Assembly (NCBI GenBank): GCA_963805705.1 | Contig: CAWDVH010000004.1 | Location: 1 to 64,000 of the forward strand | DNA: 64,000 nt | Direction: 5' to 3' | Source: CAWDVH01 sp963805705 | GTDB lineage: Bacteria > Actinomycetota > Actinomycetes > Streptosporangiales > Streptosporangiaceae | In this document: one piece after another, positions 8,204-23,884 of the stretch | Numbering within the stretch: the stretch's first letter is position 1 | Layout of the letters: the number at the start of each line of letters is the position of its first letter | The notes under the pieces: generated by a model | The model's input: only the letters and a program-made list of their open reading frames with translations | Databases searched by the model: none | Told to the model about the DNA's origin: nothing | Position numbers and translations under genes: made by a program

Positions 8204-8593
8204 ATGGCGAAGCTCAGCACCGACTCACTGCTCGACGCGTTCAAGGAGATGACGCTGATCGAGCTGTCTGATTTCGTGAAGCAGTTCGAGGAGACCTTCG
8301 ACGTCAAGGCCGCTGCGCCAGTCGCCGTGGCCGGCCCGGCCGCCGGCGGCGGCGGCGCGGCCGCCGAGGAGGTCGAGGAGAAGGACGAGTTCGACGTCAT
8401 CCTCGAGGCTGCGGGCGACAAGAAGATCCAGGTCATCAAGGAAGTCCGGACCCTGACGAGCCTCGGCCTCAAGGAGGCCAAGGACCTCGTGGACGGCGCG
8501 CCCAAGCCGCTCCTGGAGCGGGTCAACAAGGAGACCGCCGACAAGGCCAAGGCCGCCCTCGAGGGCGCCGGCGCCACCGTCACGGTCAAGTAA
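8204..8593 (+). CDS. rplL: 50S ribosomal protein L7/L12
   Basis: A 129-residue acidic stalk protein that recruits translation GTPases. It has an N-terminal dimerisation helix (SDFVKQFEETFDVKAAAP), an Ala/Gly hinge around residues 40-55, and the C-terminal factor-binding domain (KKIQVIKEVRTLTSLGLKEA and DLVDGAPKPLLE). It follows rplJ by 112 bases in the same transcript and is followed by a strong hairpin. Confidence 0.97.
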   Translation: MAKLSTDSLLDAFKEMTLIELSDFVKQFEETFDVKAAAPVAVAGPAAGGGGAAAEEVEEKDEFDVILEAAGDKKIQVIKEVRTLTSLGLKEAKDLVDGAPKPLLERVNKETADKAKAALEGAGATVTVK

Positions 8594-8679
8594 GCAGGCC
8601 TTCCCGCCCAGGGTCCTCCCGCCCAGCCCGCCTCAACGGCCGGCCCCGGTGGGAACGTCATCTGCGGGCTCGGATTAAG

Positions 8680-8718
8680 GGGGGCTTTTCTCAGTCGCAT
8701 CGACTGAGAAAAGCCCCC
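8680..8718 (+). terminator. Perfect 18-bp hairpin after rplL
   Basis: GGGGGCTTTTCTCAGTCG (8680-8697) pairs without mismatch with 8701-8718 across the loop CAT. There is no U-run, as is common for actinobacterial terminators. It separates rplJL from rpoBC and could act as a full or partial terminator, or an RNase processing site. Confidence 0.85.
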
Positions 8719-9097
8719 GTTACGATGTCCGGCCCCTCCAGCGGCGCCAGCCCCGACCAGGGCTGGGTCAGACAGGGGGCGCCAGCCCCGAGCAGACTGG
8801 GTCAGGCAGGCAAGGCAGGCGGCGGTGGGCTCAGGCGCAGGCGGCGGCGGCGGCACGGCCCCGGCGCAGGCGGCGAGACCGGGCCAGGCGCAGGCGGCGA
8901 GACCGGCCCAGAGGCACGAGAAAACTGCCCGCAGGTCAGCCTGTTGGCTTACCCGGTGCCTCCACCTGGTAAACTCTAAGAAAGTTGTGATGTTCGTCAC
9001 ATGGATCAGCAGCGCAACATCGGGCCTCTTGGGCTTGACGTTTGGCGGCGGAGGAGCGATGCTGCGTTGCAACCGTGAACCTCATAGTGGAGTAGAG

Positions 9098-9127
9098 TTG
9101 ACCAGCAGTGTGCCCTTCGACTACACT
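9098..9127 (+). promoter_or_regulatory. rpoB promoter
   Basis: TTGACC (9098-9103) and TACACT (9122-9127) are 18 bp apart, a good housekeeping-sigma match. It lies 114 bp upstream of the rpoB start and after the terminator, so rpoBC has its own promoter. Confidence 0.75.
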
Positions 9128-9241
9128 GCCAATTTGCGCTGCATTCACTCGTCCTCGGCTGCTTGAACCCTCGCGGCTTGTCCGCAGGGCGTTTTGCGTG
9201 CGCGCGGTGCACCGTCCGCCACAAGCTCGGAAGGACCCCTG

Positions 9242-12200
9242 TTGGCAGCCTCGCGCAGCGCCTCAGTTACCGCTCCCGGTCCACGTCGTGTCTCATTCGC
9301 CCGCATCAAGGAACCCCTAGAGGTTCCCAGCCTCCTCGCCCTGCAGACCGACTCGTTCGACTGGCTGCTGGGTAACGAGCGCTGGCGCGACCGGATAGAT
9401 GCAGAGAAGAAAATCGGCCGTAAGGACCTCCCCGAGCAGTCCGGCCTCGAAGAGATCTTCGAGGAGATCAGCCCGATCGAGGACTTCACGGGGACCATGT
9501 CCCTCTCGTTCCGTGATCATCGGTTCGAGCCTCCTAAGTACTCCGCTGAGGAGTGCAAGGAGAAGGACATGACCTACTCCGCCCCGATGTTCGTCACGGC
9601 GGAGTTCATCAACAACAGCACTGGCGAGATCAAGAGCCAGACAGTATTCATGGGCGACTTCCCGCTCATGTCCCCGAAGGGCACCTTCATCATCAACGGC
9701 ACCGAGCGTGTCGTGGTCTCGCAGCTGGTCCGTTCGCCTGGCGTCTATTTCGACCGTCAGGTGGACAAGACCTCCGACAAGGACATCTACAGCTGCAAGG
9801 TGATCCCGTCTCGCGGGGCGTGGCTGGAGTTCGAGATCGACAAGCGCGACAGCGTCGGGGTCAGGATCGACCGCAAGCGCAAGCAGGGCGTCACCGTGCT
9901 GCTCAAGGCGCTGGGCTGGGACGAGGCGAGGATCCTCGAGCGGTTCGGCGGCTTCGAGTCGATGCGTGCCACCCTGGAGAAGGATCACACCACCGGCCAG
10001 GACGACGCGCTGCTCGACATCTACCGCAAGCTGCGTCCCGGCGAGCCGCCGACCAGGGAGTCGGCCCAGGCCCTGCTGGAGAATCTGTACTTCAACCCGA
10101 AGCGCTACGACCTGGCCAAGGTCGGCCGGTACAAGGTCAACAAGAAGCTGGGCCTGGCCCTGCCGATCAGCCAGGGAACGCTGTCCGAGGACGACATCGT
10201 CTCCACCATCGAGTACCTCGTCCGGCTGCATGTCGGCGAGGAGGAGATGAAGTCGGGCAGTGCCCTGATCCCGGTCGAGACCGATGACATCGACCACTTC
10301 GGCAACCGCCGCCTGCGCACCGTCGGCGAGCTGATCCAGAACCAGGTCCGGCTGGGCCTGGCCCGGATGGAGCGCGTGGTCAGGGAGCGGATGACGACTC
10401 AGGACGTCGAGGCGATCACGCCGCAGACGCTGATCAACATCCGGCCGGTCGTGGCCTCCATCAAGGAGTTCTTCGGCACCAGCCAGCTCTCCCAGTTCAT
10501 GGACCAGACCAACCCGCTGGCCGGCCTGACGCACAAGCGCCGGCTGTCCGCGCTTGGCCCTGGCGGCCTGTCCAGGGAGCGCGCCGGGTTCGAGGTACGA
10601 GACGTGCACCCCAGCCACTACGGCCGGATGTGCCCGATCGAGACGCCAGAAGGCCCGAACATCGGCCTGATCGGCTCGCTCTCGTCCTACGCGCGGGTCA
10701 ACGCGTTCGGCTTCGTGGAGACGCCCTACCGCAAGGTCAAGAGCGGCAAGGTCAGCAGCCAGATCGACTACCTGACCGCCGATGAGGAGGACAGGCACGT
10801 CATCGCCCAGGCCAACGAGCCGATCGAGGCCGACGGCAGCTTCACCGGGGAGCGCGTGCTGGTCCGCCGCAAGGGCGGCGAGGTCGACTACATCAGGCCC
10901 GACGACGTGGACTACATGGACGTCTCGCCGCGCCAGATGGTGTCGGTGGCCACGGCGATGATCCCGTTCCTCGAGCACGACGACGCCAACCGGGCCCTGA
11001 TGGGCTCGAACATGCAGCGCCAGTCGGTCCCGCTGCTGCGCAGCGAGGCTCCGCTGGTCGGCACCGGCATGGAGTACCGGGCCGCGACCGACGCCGGCGA
11101 CGTGATCGTGGCGGAGAAGCCGGGCGTGGTCGAGCAGGCCAGCGCCGACTTCATCACGGTGATGAACGACGACGGCACCCGCACCACCTACCTGGTCGCC
11201 AAGTTCCGCCGGTCCAACCAGGGCACGTGCTTCAACCAGAAGCCAGTCGCCGTAGAGGGCCAGCGGGTCGAGGCCGGCCAGGTCATCGCGGACGGCCCGT
11301 GCACCGATCATGGCGAGATGGCGCTCGGCAGGAATCTGCTGGTCGCCTTCATGCCCTGGGAGGGTCACAACTACGAGGACGCGATCATCCTGTCCCAGCG
11401 GCTGGTCCAGGACGACGTGCTGTCCTCGATCCACATCGAGGAGCACGAGGTCGACGCGCGGGACACCAAGCTCGGCCCGGAGGAGATCACCAGGGATATC
11501 CCGAACGTCTCCGACGAGGTCCTGGCTGATCTCGACGATCGCGGCATCATCCGGATCGGTGCCGAGGTCGTCACCGGCGACATCCTGGTCGGCAAGGTCA
11601 CGCCCAAGGGCGAGACCGAGCTGACCCCGGAGGAGCGGCTGCTGCGCGCGATCTTCGGCGAGAAGGCGCGGGAGGTCCGCGACACTTCGCTGAAGGTGCC
11701 GCACGGCGAGTCCGGCAAGGTCATCGGCGTCCGGGTGTTCACCAGGGAAGACGGCGACGAGCTGCCGCCGGGCGTTAACGAGCTGGTCCGGGTCTACGTC
11801 GCGGCCAAGCGGAAGATCACCGACGGTGACAAGCTGGCCGGCCTGCACGGTAACAAGGGAGTTATCGCCAAGATCCTCCCCGTCGAGGACATGCCGTTCC
11901 TGGAGGACGGGACGCCGGTCGACGTCGTGCTCAACCCGCTCGGCGTGCCCGGCCGGATGAACGTCGGCCAGGTCCTGGAGACCCACCTCGGCTGGGTGGC
12001 CAACTCGGGCTGGAAGGTCGATGGCAACGACGACTGGCAGAAGCGGCTCAAGCTGATCGGCGCGGATGCCGCCGCGGCCGGGACGCCCGTGGCCACGCCG
12101 GTCTTCGACGGCGCGCGCGAGGAGGAGATCACCGGCCTGCTCGGCAGCGTGCTCCCGAACCGCGACGGCAAGCGGCTGGTCGGCTCCAGCGGCAAGGCGA

Positions 12201-12706
12201 ACCTGTTCGACGGCCGGACCGGCGAGCCCTTCAAGGACCCGATCTCGGTCGGCTACATCTACATCCTCAAGCTGCTGCACCTGGTGGACGACAAGATCCA
12301 CGCCAGGTCAACGGGCCCCTACTCAATGATCACCCAGCAGCCGCTCGGCGGTAAGGCGCAGTTCGGCGGCCAGCGATTCGGCGAGATGGAGGTCTGGGCG
12401 CTGGAGGCGTACGGCGCCGCCTACGCCCTGCAGGAGCTGCTGACCATCAAGTCCGACGACATCCTCGGCCGGGTCAAGGTCTACGAGGCCATCGTGAAGG
12501 GCGAGAACATCCCCGAGCCCGGCATCCCTGAGTCCTTCAAGGTGCTGATCAAGGAGATGCAGTCGCTCTGCCTGAACGTGGAGGTGCTCTCCAGCGACGG
12601 CGCGGCCATCGAGATGCGCGACACCGACGAGGACGTCTTCCGCGCGGCGGAGGAACTCGGCATAGACCTGTCCCGGCGTGAGCCGAGCAGTGTCGAAGAG
12701 GTCTGA
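9242..12706 (+). CDS. rpoB: DNA-directed RNA polymerase subunit beta
   Basis: The 1,154-residue beta subunit carries most of the RNA-polymerase active-site channel and the rifamycin pocket. I choose the TTG at 9242 because GGAAGGA lies seven bases upstream and the product then starts LAASRSAS, as in streptomycetes. The rifampicin region reads SQLSQFMDQTNPLAGLTHKR, then RLSALGPGG. The fork and active-site segments GRMCPIETPEGPNIGLI and HGNKGVIAKILP are intact, as is the C-terminal clamp contact GQRFGEMEVWALEAYGAA. No frame disruption is seen over 3.4 kb, in contrast to rpoC. Confidence 0.97.
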   Translation: MAASRSASVTAPGPRRVSFARIKEPLEVPSLLALQTDSFDWLLGNERWRDRIDAEKKIGRKDLPEQSGLEEIFEEISPIEDFTGTMSLSFRDHRFEPPKYSAEECKEKDMTYSAPMFVTAEFINNSTGEIKSQTVFMGDFPLMSPKGTFIINGTERVVVSQLVRSPGVYFDRQVDKTSDKDIYSCKVIPSRGAWLEFEIDKRDSVGVRIDRKRKQGVTVLLKALGWDEARILERFGGFESMRATLEKDHTTGQDDALLDIYRKLRPGEPPTRESAQALLENLYFNPKRYDLAKVGRYKVNKKLGLALPISQGTLSEDDIVSTIEYLVRLHVGEEEMKSGSALIPVETDDIDHFGNRRLRTVGELIQNQVRLGLARMERVVRERMTTQDVEAITPQTLINIRPVVASIKEFFGTSQLSQFMDQTNPLAGLTHKRRLSALGPGGLSRERAGFEVRDVHPSHYGRMCPIETPEGPNIGLIGSLSSYARVNAFGFVETPYRKVKSGKVSSQIDYLTADEEDRHVIAQANEPIEADGSFTGERVLVRRKGGEVDYIRPDDVDYMDVSPRQMVSVATAMIPFLEHDDANRALMGSNMQRQSVPLLRSEAPLVGTGMEYRAATDAGDVIVAEKPGVVEQASADFITVMNDDGTRTTYLVAKFRRSNQGTCFNQKPVAVEGQRVEAGQVIADGPCTDHGEMALGRNLLVAFMPWEGHNYEDAIILSQRLVQDDVLSSIHIEEHEVDARDTKLGPEEITRDIPNVSDEVLADLDDRGIIRIGAEVVTGDILVGKVTPKGETELTPEERLLRAIFGEKAREVRDTSLKVPHGESGKVIGVRVFTREDGDELPPGVNELVRVYVAAKRKITDGDKLAGLHGNKGVIAKILPVEDMPFLEDGTPVDVVLNPLGVPGRMNVGQVLETHLGWVANSGWKVDGNDDWQKRLKLIGADAAAAGTPVATPVFDGAREEEITGLLGSVLPNRDGKRLVGSSGKANLFDGRTGEPFKDPISVGYIYILKLLHLVDDKIHARSTGPYSMITQQPLGGKAQFGGQRFGEMEVWALEAYGAAYALQELLTIKSDDILGRVKVYEAIVKGENIPEPGIPESFKVLIKEMQSLCLNVEVLSSDGAAIEMRDTDEDVFRAAEELGIDLSRREPSSVEEV

Positions 12707-12733
12707 TCCGATCTACCCCAGGGGACAAAAAAC

Positions 12734-16612
<3,879 letters not shown>

Positions 16613-16641
16613 CGCACGATAGTTCGAGCAGCGCCTTGCGT

Positions 16642-16684
16642 GGGCGCGGTGCCGGGGCCTGCGGGCCTGCCGGGCACCGCGCCC
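16642..16684 (+). terminator. Terminator after rpoC
   Basis: GGGCGCGGTGCC (16642-16653) pairs with GGCACCGCGCCC (16673-16684), 12 bp without mismatch, 30 bp after the rpoC stop. There is no T-run. Confidence 0.8.
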
Positions 16685-16812
16685 ATCTGCAGGTCGCTGC
16701 GCTGAAGTCCCCGCGATGAAGTCCCGATGAAGCCGCTGCGATGAAACGTCCCGCCGCACTCCTGGCATGGGCTAGGCTAGATCCCTGCGAGGGCAGGAAT
16801 ACTGGACCCGCT

Positions 16813-16842
16813 TTGACCATTAAGGTAAGGGTTAGGTATTCT
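16813..16842 (+). promoter_or_regulatory. str operon (rpsL) promoter
   Basis: TTGACC (16813-16818), 18-bp spacer and TATTCT (16837-16842) lie about 270 bp upstream of rpsL, directly after the rpoC terminator. Confidence 0.7.
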
Positions 16843-17111
16843 GGTCCTCCGTGCCCATGCTTCATGGGCGCACGCTCGTCTGAGGACCGCGTTCCGGTGG
16901 CTGCAAGGCCGCGGGGTGCATGGGCCAGACGGGCGAAGACTTCCCTCCCCGGTCGTCCGGGCTCGCTTGCGGGCCTGGATACGCCGTGAGCACGGCGACA
17001 CGCCCGACCTCGGGGGTCGGACGGGCAGGGGAAACCCGCAGGTCATGTACGTGTAACGATGGACGGGCGCGCCCGATGGCGCGTACAGATGCGACAGAAG
17101 ACGGAGACGCG

Positions 17112-17486
17112 GTGCCCACGATCCAGCAGCTGGTCCGCAAGGGCCGCCAGGACAAGGTAGCCAAGAATACGACGCCTGCGCTCAAAGGAAGCCCGCAGCG
17201 CCGGGGCGTCTGCACGCGCGTCTACACCACCACGCCCAAGAAGCCGAACTCCGCGCTCCGCAAGGTCGCGAGGGTCAGGCTCACCAGCCACATCGAGGTG
17301 ACCGCCTACATCCCCGGTGTCGGCCACAACCTCCAGGAGCACTCCATCGTGCTGGTCCGCGGCGGACGGGTCCGGGACCTTCCCGGCGTGCGCTACAAGG
17401 TCATCCGCGGCTCCCTGGATACCCAGGGCGTCCGCAACCGCAAGCAGGCCCGCAGCCGCTACGGCGCGAAGAAGGAGAAGAGCTGA
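17112..17486 (+). CDS. rpsL: 30S ribosomal protein S12, with Arg88
   Basis: S12 shapes the decoding centre. The 124-residue product starts VPTIQQLVRKGR at GTG 17112; the longer in-frame extension upstream is not S12-like. TTTPKKPNSALRK contains Lys43, the first streptomycin-contact lysine. The second, normally Lys88 in GGRVKDLPGV, is arginine here (CGG): VRGGRVRDLPGV. Lys88Arg is a well-known resistance substitution in mycobacteria, so this strain may be intrinsically streptomycin-resistant. First gene of the str operon. Confidence 0.97.
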   Translation: MPTIQQLVRKGRQDKVAKNTTPALKGSPQRRGVCTRVYTTTPKKPNSALRKVARVRLTSHIEVTAYIPGVGHNLQEHSIVLVRGGRVRDLPGVRYKVIRGSLDTQGVRNRKQARSRYGAKKEKS

Positions 17487-17487
17487 C

Positions 17488-17958
17488 ATGCCGCGCAAGG
17501 GCCCCGCGACCAAACGGCAGCTGGTGACCGATCCCGTTTACGGCTCACCGCTGGTCACCGCGCTGGTGAACAAGGTGCTGCGTAACGGCAAGCGATCGCT
17601 GGCCGAGCGCATCGTGTACGGCGCGCTCGAAGGCTGCAAGGACAAGACCGGCAATGACCCGGTGGTGACGCTCAAGCGCGCGCTCGACAACGTCAAGCCG
17701 ACCCTCGAGGTCCGCAGCAGGCGGGTCGGCGGCGCGACCTACCAGGTGCCGGTCGAGGTACGGGCCTCGCGCAGCACCACCCTGGCGCTGCGCTGGCTGA
17801 TCTCCTACTCGCGCTCGCGCCGGGAGAAGACCATGACCGAGCGGCTGATGAACGAGCTGCTCGACGCCAGCAACGGCCTCGGGGCGAGCGTGAAGCGCCG
17901 CGAGGACACCCACAAGATGGCCGAGTCCAACAAGGCCTTCGCCCACTACCGCTGGTAG
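17488..17958 (+). CDS. rpsG: 30S ribosomal protein S7
   Basis: A 156-residue protein that nucleates assembly of the 30S head and contacts E-site tRNA and mRNA. It starts MPRKGPATKR one base after the rpsL stop, with GAAGGAGAAGAG upstream as ribosome site. The conserved VGGATYQVPVEVR, and the C-terminal KRREDTHKMAESNKAFAHYRW, are normal. Confidence 0.97.
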   Translation: MPRKGPATKRQLVTDPVYGSPLVTALVNKVLRNGKRSLAERIVYGALEGCKDKTGNDPVVTLKRALDNVKPTLEVRSRRVGGATYQVPVEVRASRSTTLALRWLISYSRSRREKTMTERLMNELLDASNGLGASVKRREDTHKMAESNKAFAHYRW

Positions 17959-18049
17959 CCAGGCGGCAACGCCGGCCTTCCAGGGGCACTCACCGACATT
18001 GCAAAACGACAAGCACCAGGCAACTCACGAGAGACAGAGGATCTAAGCA

Positions 18050-20149
<2,100 letters not shown>

Positions 20150-20239
20150 TCAGTAGCAAGCACGCCCAGAAGCAGACGGCGCCCCGCGTGAGCGCCTGGT
20201 CCCACCAAGGTGGGCAACGATCGCAACGAGGAGACACCA

Positions 20240-21433
<1,194 letters not shown>

Positions 21434-21444
21434 CAGTCGCGAAT

Positions 21445-21478
21445 GCGGCGGCCGGGCCGCATCTGGCCCGGCCGCCGC
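21445..21478 (+). terminator. Terminator after tuf
   Basis: GCGGCGGCCGGGCC (21445-21458) pairs perfectly with GGCCCGGCCGCCGC (21465-21478) across GCATCT, 11 bp after the stop. A second stem, CGCCGCCCCCCGG with CCGGGGAGCGGCG, follows at 21498-21528. Confidence 0.85.
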
Positions 21479-21589
21479 ACCGTGCACGACGACCAAACGC
21501 CGCCCCCCGGCCGGTCCGGGGAGCGGCGGCACCTGGCAGACAGCGGCACCCCAACAGCGCAACACTGAAGCGAAGGACATCGAAGCCAC

Positions 21590-21898
21590 ATGGCGGGACA
21601 GAAGATCCGCATCCGGCTCAAGGCCTATGACCATGAGGTCATCGACAGCTCGGCGCGGAAGATCGTCGACACGGTGACGCGCACCGGCGCGAAGGTCGCC
21701 TGCCCAGTGCCGCTGCCTACCGAGAAGAACGTCTACTGCGTGATCCGCTCGCCGCACAAGTACAAGGACTCGCGGGAGCACTTCGAGATGCGGACGCACA
21801 AGCGGCTGATCGACATCATCGACCCGACGCCCAAGACCGTCGACTCCCTGATGCGGCTTGACCTGCCGGCGGGCGTCGACATCGAGATCAAGCTCTGA
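21590..21898 (+). CDS. rpsJ: 30S ribosomal protein S10
   Basis: A 102-residue head protein, also known as NusE because it partners NusB in antitermination. It contains KIRIRLKAYDHEVIDSSARK near the start, and the loop sequence SPHKYKDSREHFEMRTHKR. First gene of the S10 operon; start ATG 21590 after GAAGGACATCGAAGCCAC. Confidence 0.97.
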   Translation: MAGQKIRIRLKAYDHEVIDSSARKIVDTVTRTGAKVACPVPLPTEKNVYCVIRSPHKYKDSREHFEMRTHKRLIDIIDPTPKTVDSLMRLDLPAGVDIEIKL

Positions 21899-21911
21899 GG
21901 GACGCACCGAC

Positions 21912-22597
21912 ATGACCAAGCAGATCAAAGGGGTCCTGGGCACCAAGCTCGGCATGACCCAGGTCTTCGCCGATGACGGGAAGATCGTGCCCGTTACCGT
22001 CGTGGCGGCCGGCCCTGTGTCGTTACCGCGGTGCGCACGCCGGACGCGGACGGCTACGCCGCCGTCCAGCTCGGCTTCGGCGAGATCGACCCGCGCAAGG
22101 TAAACAAGCCGGAGGCCGGCCACTTCGCCAAGGCCGGGGTCACCCCGCGCCGGTACCTGGTCGAGCTGCGCACCGACAGCGCGTCGGAGTACACCCTGGG
22201 CCAGGAGGTCACCGCGGAGACATTCGCGGCCGGCGAGCTGGTCGACGTGACGGCCACCAGCAAGGGCAAGGGCTTCGCCGGCGTCATGAAGCGGCACGGC
22301 TTCAAGGGCCTGTCCTCCTCGCACGGCACCCAGCGCAAGCACCGCGCCCCCGGATCCATCGGCGGCTGCGCCTATCCGGGCCGCGTGTTCAAGGGCGTGC
22401 GGATGGCCGGCCGGATGGGCGGCGAGCGCACCACGACGCCGAGGCTGACCCTGCACGCAGTCGACGCGGGCCGCGGGCTGCTGCTGATCAAGGGCGCGGT
22501 TCCCGGCCCGGCCGGCAGCCTGGTCCTGATCCGCAGCGCTGCTAAGACCCCGCTCGCCGCCGGCGGGCGGCCGCTGACCAAGAGTGAGGCACGATGA
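21912..22597 (+). CDS. rplC: 50S ribosomal protein L3, one frameshift near the N-terminus
   Basis: L3 is an early 50S assembly protein reaching to the peptidyl transferase centre. It starts MTKQIKGVLGTKLGMTQVF at ATG 21912. Near 22013 the sequence reads GGCCCTGTGTCG, and the frame then leaves the family pattern. Adding one C (GGCCCCTGTGTC) continues as Cys-Val-Val-Thr-Ala-Val-Arg. The remainder is normal in the second frame, including KGKGFAGVMKRHGFKG and HRAPGSIGGCAYPGRVFKG. The stop overlaps the rplD start (ATGA). Probably a base-calling error. Confidence 0.9.
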
Positions 22598-23556
22598 GCC
22601 CGGCCCAGACGAGCGGAGCCAAGACGAGCACCGCCAAGACCGGCACCCCCAAGACTGGCACCGCCAAGACTGGTACCGCCAAGACTGGCACCGCCAAGAC
22701 TGGCACCGCCAAGACTGGCACCGCCAAGACCGGCACCGCCAAGACGACCCCCGCCAAAGCTGGTGCCGCCAAAGCTGGCACCGCTAAGAGCGGCGCCAGG
22801 GCCAGCACCGCCAAGGCGCGCACTGCCCCCGCCGACGGGGCCGGCCGCGGAGCCGCGGATCTCCCGGCGGACATTTTCGACGCCAAGGTCAACGTGCCGC
22901 TGATCCACCAGGTGGTCGTGGCGCAGGAGGCGGCGGCCCGCCAGGGCACCCATGCGACCAAGACCCGCGGTGATGTGCGCGGCGGCGGCAGGAAGCCGTA
23001 CCGCCAGAAGGGCACCGGGCGCGCCCGGCAGGGCTCGATCCGGGCACCGCAGTTTGCGGGCGGCGGGGTCGTGCACGGCCCGCAGCCCCGGTCCTACGAG
23101 CAGCGGACGCCCAAGAAGATGAAGGCGGCCGCACTGCGCGGCGCGCTGTCCGACCGGGCCCGGCACGGCCGGGTGCATGTTGTCAGCAGCCTGGTCGAGG
23201 GCGATGATCCGAGGACCAAGGACGCGCTGGCCGCGCTGGCCGCGCTGATCGGCGTGGCTCCGGACAGCTCGCCGGTACTGGTCGTGGCCGATACTTCCGA
23301 CAAGGTCACCTGGAAGAGCCTGCGCAACGCGCCCGGCGTGCACCTGCTCGACTCGGGCCAGCTGAACACCCGTGACGTGCTGGTCAGCGATCACGTGGTC
23401 TTCACCCAGGACGCGCTGGACAAGTTCGTCGCCCGGGCCGGCCGCGATGGTGCCCGCGCCGACAGCGCGCCGGACGCCAGTGCCGGCGCCACCGACAGCG
23501 CGCCGGACGCCGACGGCACCGACAGCACCGCCACGCAGGAGGACGGACAGTCGTGA
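22594..23556 (+). CDS. rplD: 50S ribosomal protein L4 with a long repetitive N-terminal extension
   Basis: L4 lines the peptide exit tunnel. The core starts near residue 90 (DLPADIFDAKVNVPLIHQVV) and holds the tunnel loop RGGGRKPYRQKGTGRARQGS. At 320 residues the protein is about 100 longer than usual. The first 70 residues contain about eight Lys-Thr-Gly-Thr-Ala repeats and Lys-Ala-Gly variants, strongly basic and probably disordered. A 40-residue acidic Asp/Ser/Ala tail ends the protein. The ATG overlaps the rplC stop, so this long form is the one coupled to L3. An internal start close to the core is not obvious. Confidence 0.93.
   Translation: MSPAQTSGAKTSTAKTGTPKTGTAKTGTAKTGTAKTGTAKTGTAKTGTAKTTPAKAGAAKAGTAKSGARASTAKARTAPADGAGRGAADLPADIFDAKVNVPLIHQVVVAQEAAARQGTHATKTRGDVRGGGRKPYRQKGTGRARQGSIRAPQFAGGGVVHGPQPRSYEQRTPKKMKAAALRGALSDRARHGRVHVVSSLVEGDDPRTKDALAALAALIGVAPDSSPVLVVADTSDKVTWKSLRNAPGVHLLDSGQLNTRDVLVSDHVVFTQDALDKFVARAGRDGARADSAPDASAGATDSAPDADGTDSTATQEDGQS
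22630..22749 (+). repeat. 15-bp tandem repeat in the rplD 5' end
   Basis: About eight units of ACCGCCAAGACTGGC, differing mostly by C/T at the fourth codon. The near-identity of the units points to recent expansion. Confidence 0.93.
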
Positions 23557-23855
23557 ATAAGATCGCCAACCCGCGGGACGTCCTGCTGCGGCCGGTCATC
23601 TCCGAGAAGAGCTACCGGCTGGCGGATGACGGCAAGTACACCTTCATTGTCGCGCCTGGCTCCAACAAGACCCAGATCCGCCAGGCTGTCGAAGCGATCT
23701 TCAACGTCCGGGTGACCGGTGTCAACACGGTCAACCGGCCGGGCAAGCGACGCCGGACGCGGTTCGGCTGGGGCAAGCGGCCGGACACCAAGCGCGCAAT
23801 CGTCAGCCTCGCCGCAGGAGAGCGGATCGACGTCTTCGGCGGCCCGGTCAGCTAG
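23553..23855 (+). CDS. rplW: 50S ribosomal protein L23
   Basis: A 100-residue exit-site protein that docks trigger factor and SRP. Conserved VISEKSYRLADDGKYTFIV and the RNA-binding loop NRPGKRRRTRFGWGKRPDTK are present. The GTG start overlaps the rplD stop by four bases (GTGA). Confidence 0.96.
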   Translation: MNKIANPRDVLLRPVISEKSYRLADDGKYTFIVAPGSNKTQIRQAVEAIFNVRVTGVNTVNRPGKRRRTRFGWGKRPDTKRAIVSLAAGERIDVFGGPVS

Positions 23856-23884
23856 CCGGGCGATTCCTAGGAGCTTGAGCACAC

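Larger units (their letters stand above)
8594..9241 (+). other. 648-bp rplL-rpoB intergenic region
   Basis: It contains the terminator at 8680-8718, then a G-rich low-complexity stretch (about 8810-8910) with two near-copies of CAGGCGCAGGCGGCGAGACC, and the rpoB promoter at 9098-9127. I see no convincing gene. The sequence just after the -10 box (AATTTGCGCTGC) resembles the start of actinobacterial rpoB leaders as I remember them. Confidence 0.7.
16613..17111 (+). other. 499-bp rpoC-rpsL intergenic region
   Basis: It holds the terminator at 16642-16684, the rpsL promoter at 16813-16842 and a leader of about 260 bases. The leader has short hairpins, for example GCCCATG/CATGGGC at 16853-16869 and CGCCGTGAGCACGGCG near 16982. 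No gene is evident. Confidence 0.65.

Noticed and set aside
9317..12301. 994-codon minus-strand open frame opposite rpoB
   Set aside because: Mirror-frame artefact of high-G+C coding sequence; composition is Asp/Leu/Gly/Arg-rich with no recognisable motifs.
16920..17111. N-terminal extension of rpsL
   Set aside because: The upstream codons are not S12-like, and GTG 17112 gives the universally conserved N-terminus.
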